From: an uncultured Planktomarina sp.
Lineage (GTDB): Bacteria > Pseudomonadota > Alphaproteobacteria > Rhodobacterales > Rhodobacteraceae
Length of the DNA stretch: 64,000 bases
NCBI GenBank assembly: GCA_905182425.1
Contig: CAJJBP010000009.1
Location: forward strand, 62,001 to 126,000
Direction of reading: 5' to 3'
Both the position numbers and the translations under genes were made by a program. Below the pieces are notes generated by a model that saw only the letters and a list, made by a program, of their open reading frames with translations, had not been told where the DNA came from and searched no databases. Numbering within the stretch: the stretch's first letter is position 1; the number at the start of each line of letters is the position of its first letter. Shown piece after piece: positions 63,532 through 64,000 of this stretch.

Positions 63532-64000
63532 ATGTTATTGCTGATAGATAATTACGATAGTTTTACCTATAATTTAGTTCATTATTTTAGTGAGCTTGGG
63601 GCCGAGGTCATGGTAAAACGCAACGATTCACTTGATGTGCAAGAAGCCATGTCGATTGGAGCGACTGCTATATTGCTCTCTCCCGGGCCTCGTGATCCAC
63701 AGCAGGCTGGAATTTGCATCGCTCTAACTCAGGCCGCAGCCGAGGCTAGAACTCCATTAATGGGGGTTTGTCTCGGGCATCAAACGATAGGAGCAGCCTT
63801 CGGCGGTAAAGTCGTTCAATGCCACGAAATTGTTCATGGTAAAACAGGCGCCATACACCATAATAATTCTGGGTTGTTCTCAAATCTTCCTAGTCCTTTC
63901 CACGCCACCCGATATCATTCCCTAACTGTTGAACGTGAGAGCCTACCCGATTGCCTAGAGGTAACCGCCAAACTTGAGGGTGGGACAATCATGGGACTAC
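63532..64000 (+). CDS. trpG: Anthranilate synthase component II (glutamine amidotransferase), cut by window edge
   Basis: 156 residues seen. Class I amidotransferase: LLIDNYDSFTYNLVHYF at the start, LSPGPRDPQQAG, catalytic Cys80 in MGVCLGHQTIG, and ATRYHSLTVE. It supplies ammonia to TrpE (or PabB) for anthranilate or aminodeoxychorismate. AAGGA lies six bases before ATG 63532. trpE does not precede it; the rest of a trpGDC run would lie to the right. Confidence 0.93.
   Translation, partial: MLLLIDNYDSFTYNLVHYFSELGAEVMVKRNDSLDVQEAMSIGATAILLSPGPRDPQQAGICIALTQAAAEARTPLMGVCLGHQTIGAAFGGKVVQCHEIVHGKTGAIHHNNSGLFSNLPSPFHATRYHSLTVERESLPDCLEVTAKLEGGTIMGL

Overview
The window is a stretch of mostly core chromosome from a marine, AT-rich member of the Rhodobacterales (Roseobacter group, Alphaproteobacteria). 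The call rests on gene order and family types: ntrB-ntrC-ntrY beside dusB (nifR3), a fused ispDF followed by pgpA and a stand-alone cinA C-terminal domain, ratA and lipA, an MttB-like protein without pyrrolysine, metA beside a P-loop protein of unknown function, the pyrH-frr-uppS-cdsA-dxr-rseP-bamA-ompH-fabZ-lpxA-lpxI-lpxB envelope run, aroK-aroB, xerD beside a small membrane protein, and an ACP / ketoacyl synthase / lpxD cluster. The window cuts ntrY at its left edge and trpG at its right edge.

Layout. 1-4.5 kb: nitrogen control (ntrY partial, ntrC, ntrB) and dusB, minus strand. 4.7-8.1 kb: ispDF, pgpA, cinA and an ammonium transporter, plus strand. 8.1-14.5 kb: ratA, hpt, lipA, an mttB-like gene and guaA. 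The 3' end of guaA is followed 274 bp later by a second copy of its last seven codons, which looks like the scar of an integrated element. 14.6-18.3 kb: a DMT exporter, a P-loop protein, metA and a hydrolase. 18.5-25.6 kb: cytochrome b561, rplM-rpsI with tandem terminators, fatty-acid type enzymes, trmFO, gluQ, hisI and an Fe-S scaffold. 25.6-31.5 kb: recG-ligA and mnmA. 31.5-43.1 kb: the long minus-strand run for lipid A, outer membrane assembly, isoprenoids and translation. 43.2-50.8 kb: miaA and a peptide-type ABC importer. 51-57 kb: ssb, aroK-aroB, an exported helical protein, xerD and a CorC-type transporter. 57.4-63.1 kb: an IalB protein, the ACP/KAS/lpxD cluster, and an L,D-transpeptidase divergent from a YcbK-like protein. 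63.1-64 kb: tRNA-Arg(CCG) and trpG.

Themes. Nitrogen sensing and ammonium uptake sit together. Cell-envelope synthesis dominates the middle: undecaprenyl phosphate, CDP-diacylglycerol, the Bam complex, lipid A and, further right, peptidoglycan cross-linking. Several tRNA modification genes are scattered through (dusB, trmFO, gluQ, mnmA, miaA).

Quality and oddities. Eight single-base reading-frame breaks occur in seven genes (ispDF, mnmA, lpxB twice, the ABC substrate-binding protein, one permease, the double ATPase, the ketoacyl synthase). Most lie in short homopolymers and the protein stays conserved on both sides, so indel errors in the assembly are the likeliest cause. Genuine biological oddities are the guaA end duplication, a DNA ligase A without any of the four zinc-finger cysteines, an NtrC without GAFTGA and with an altered Walker B motif, an oversized DppC-type permease, and four small proteins of 45-51 residues. 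I did not see CRISPR arrays, transposases, phage genes or a recognisable defence system.
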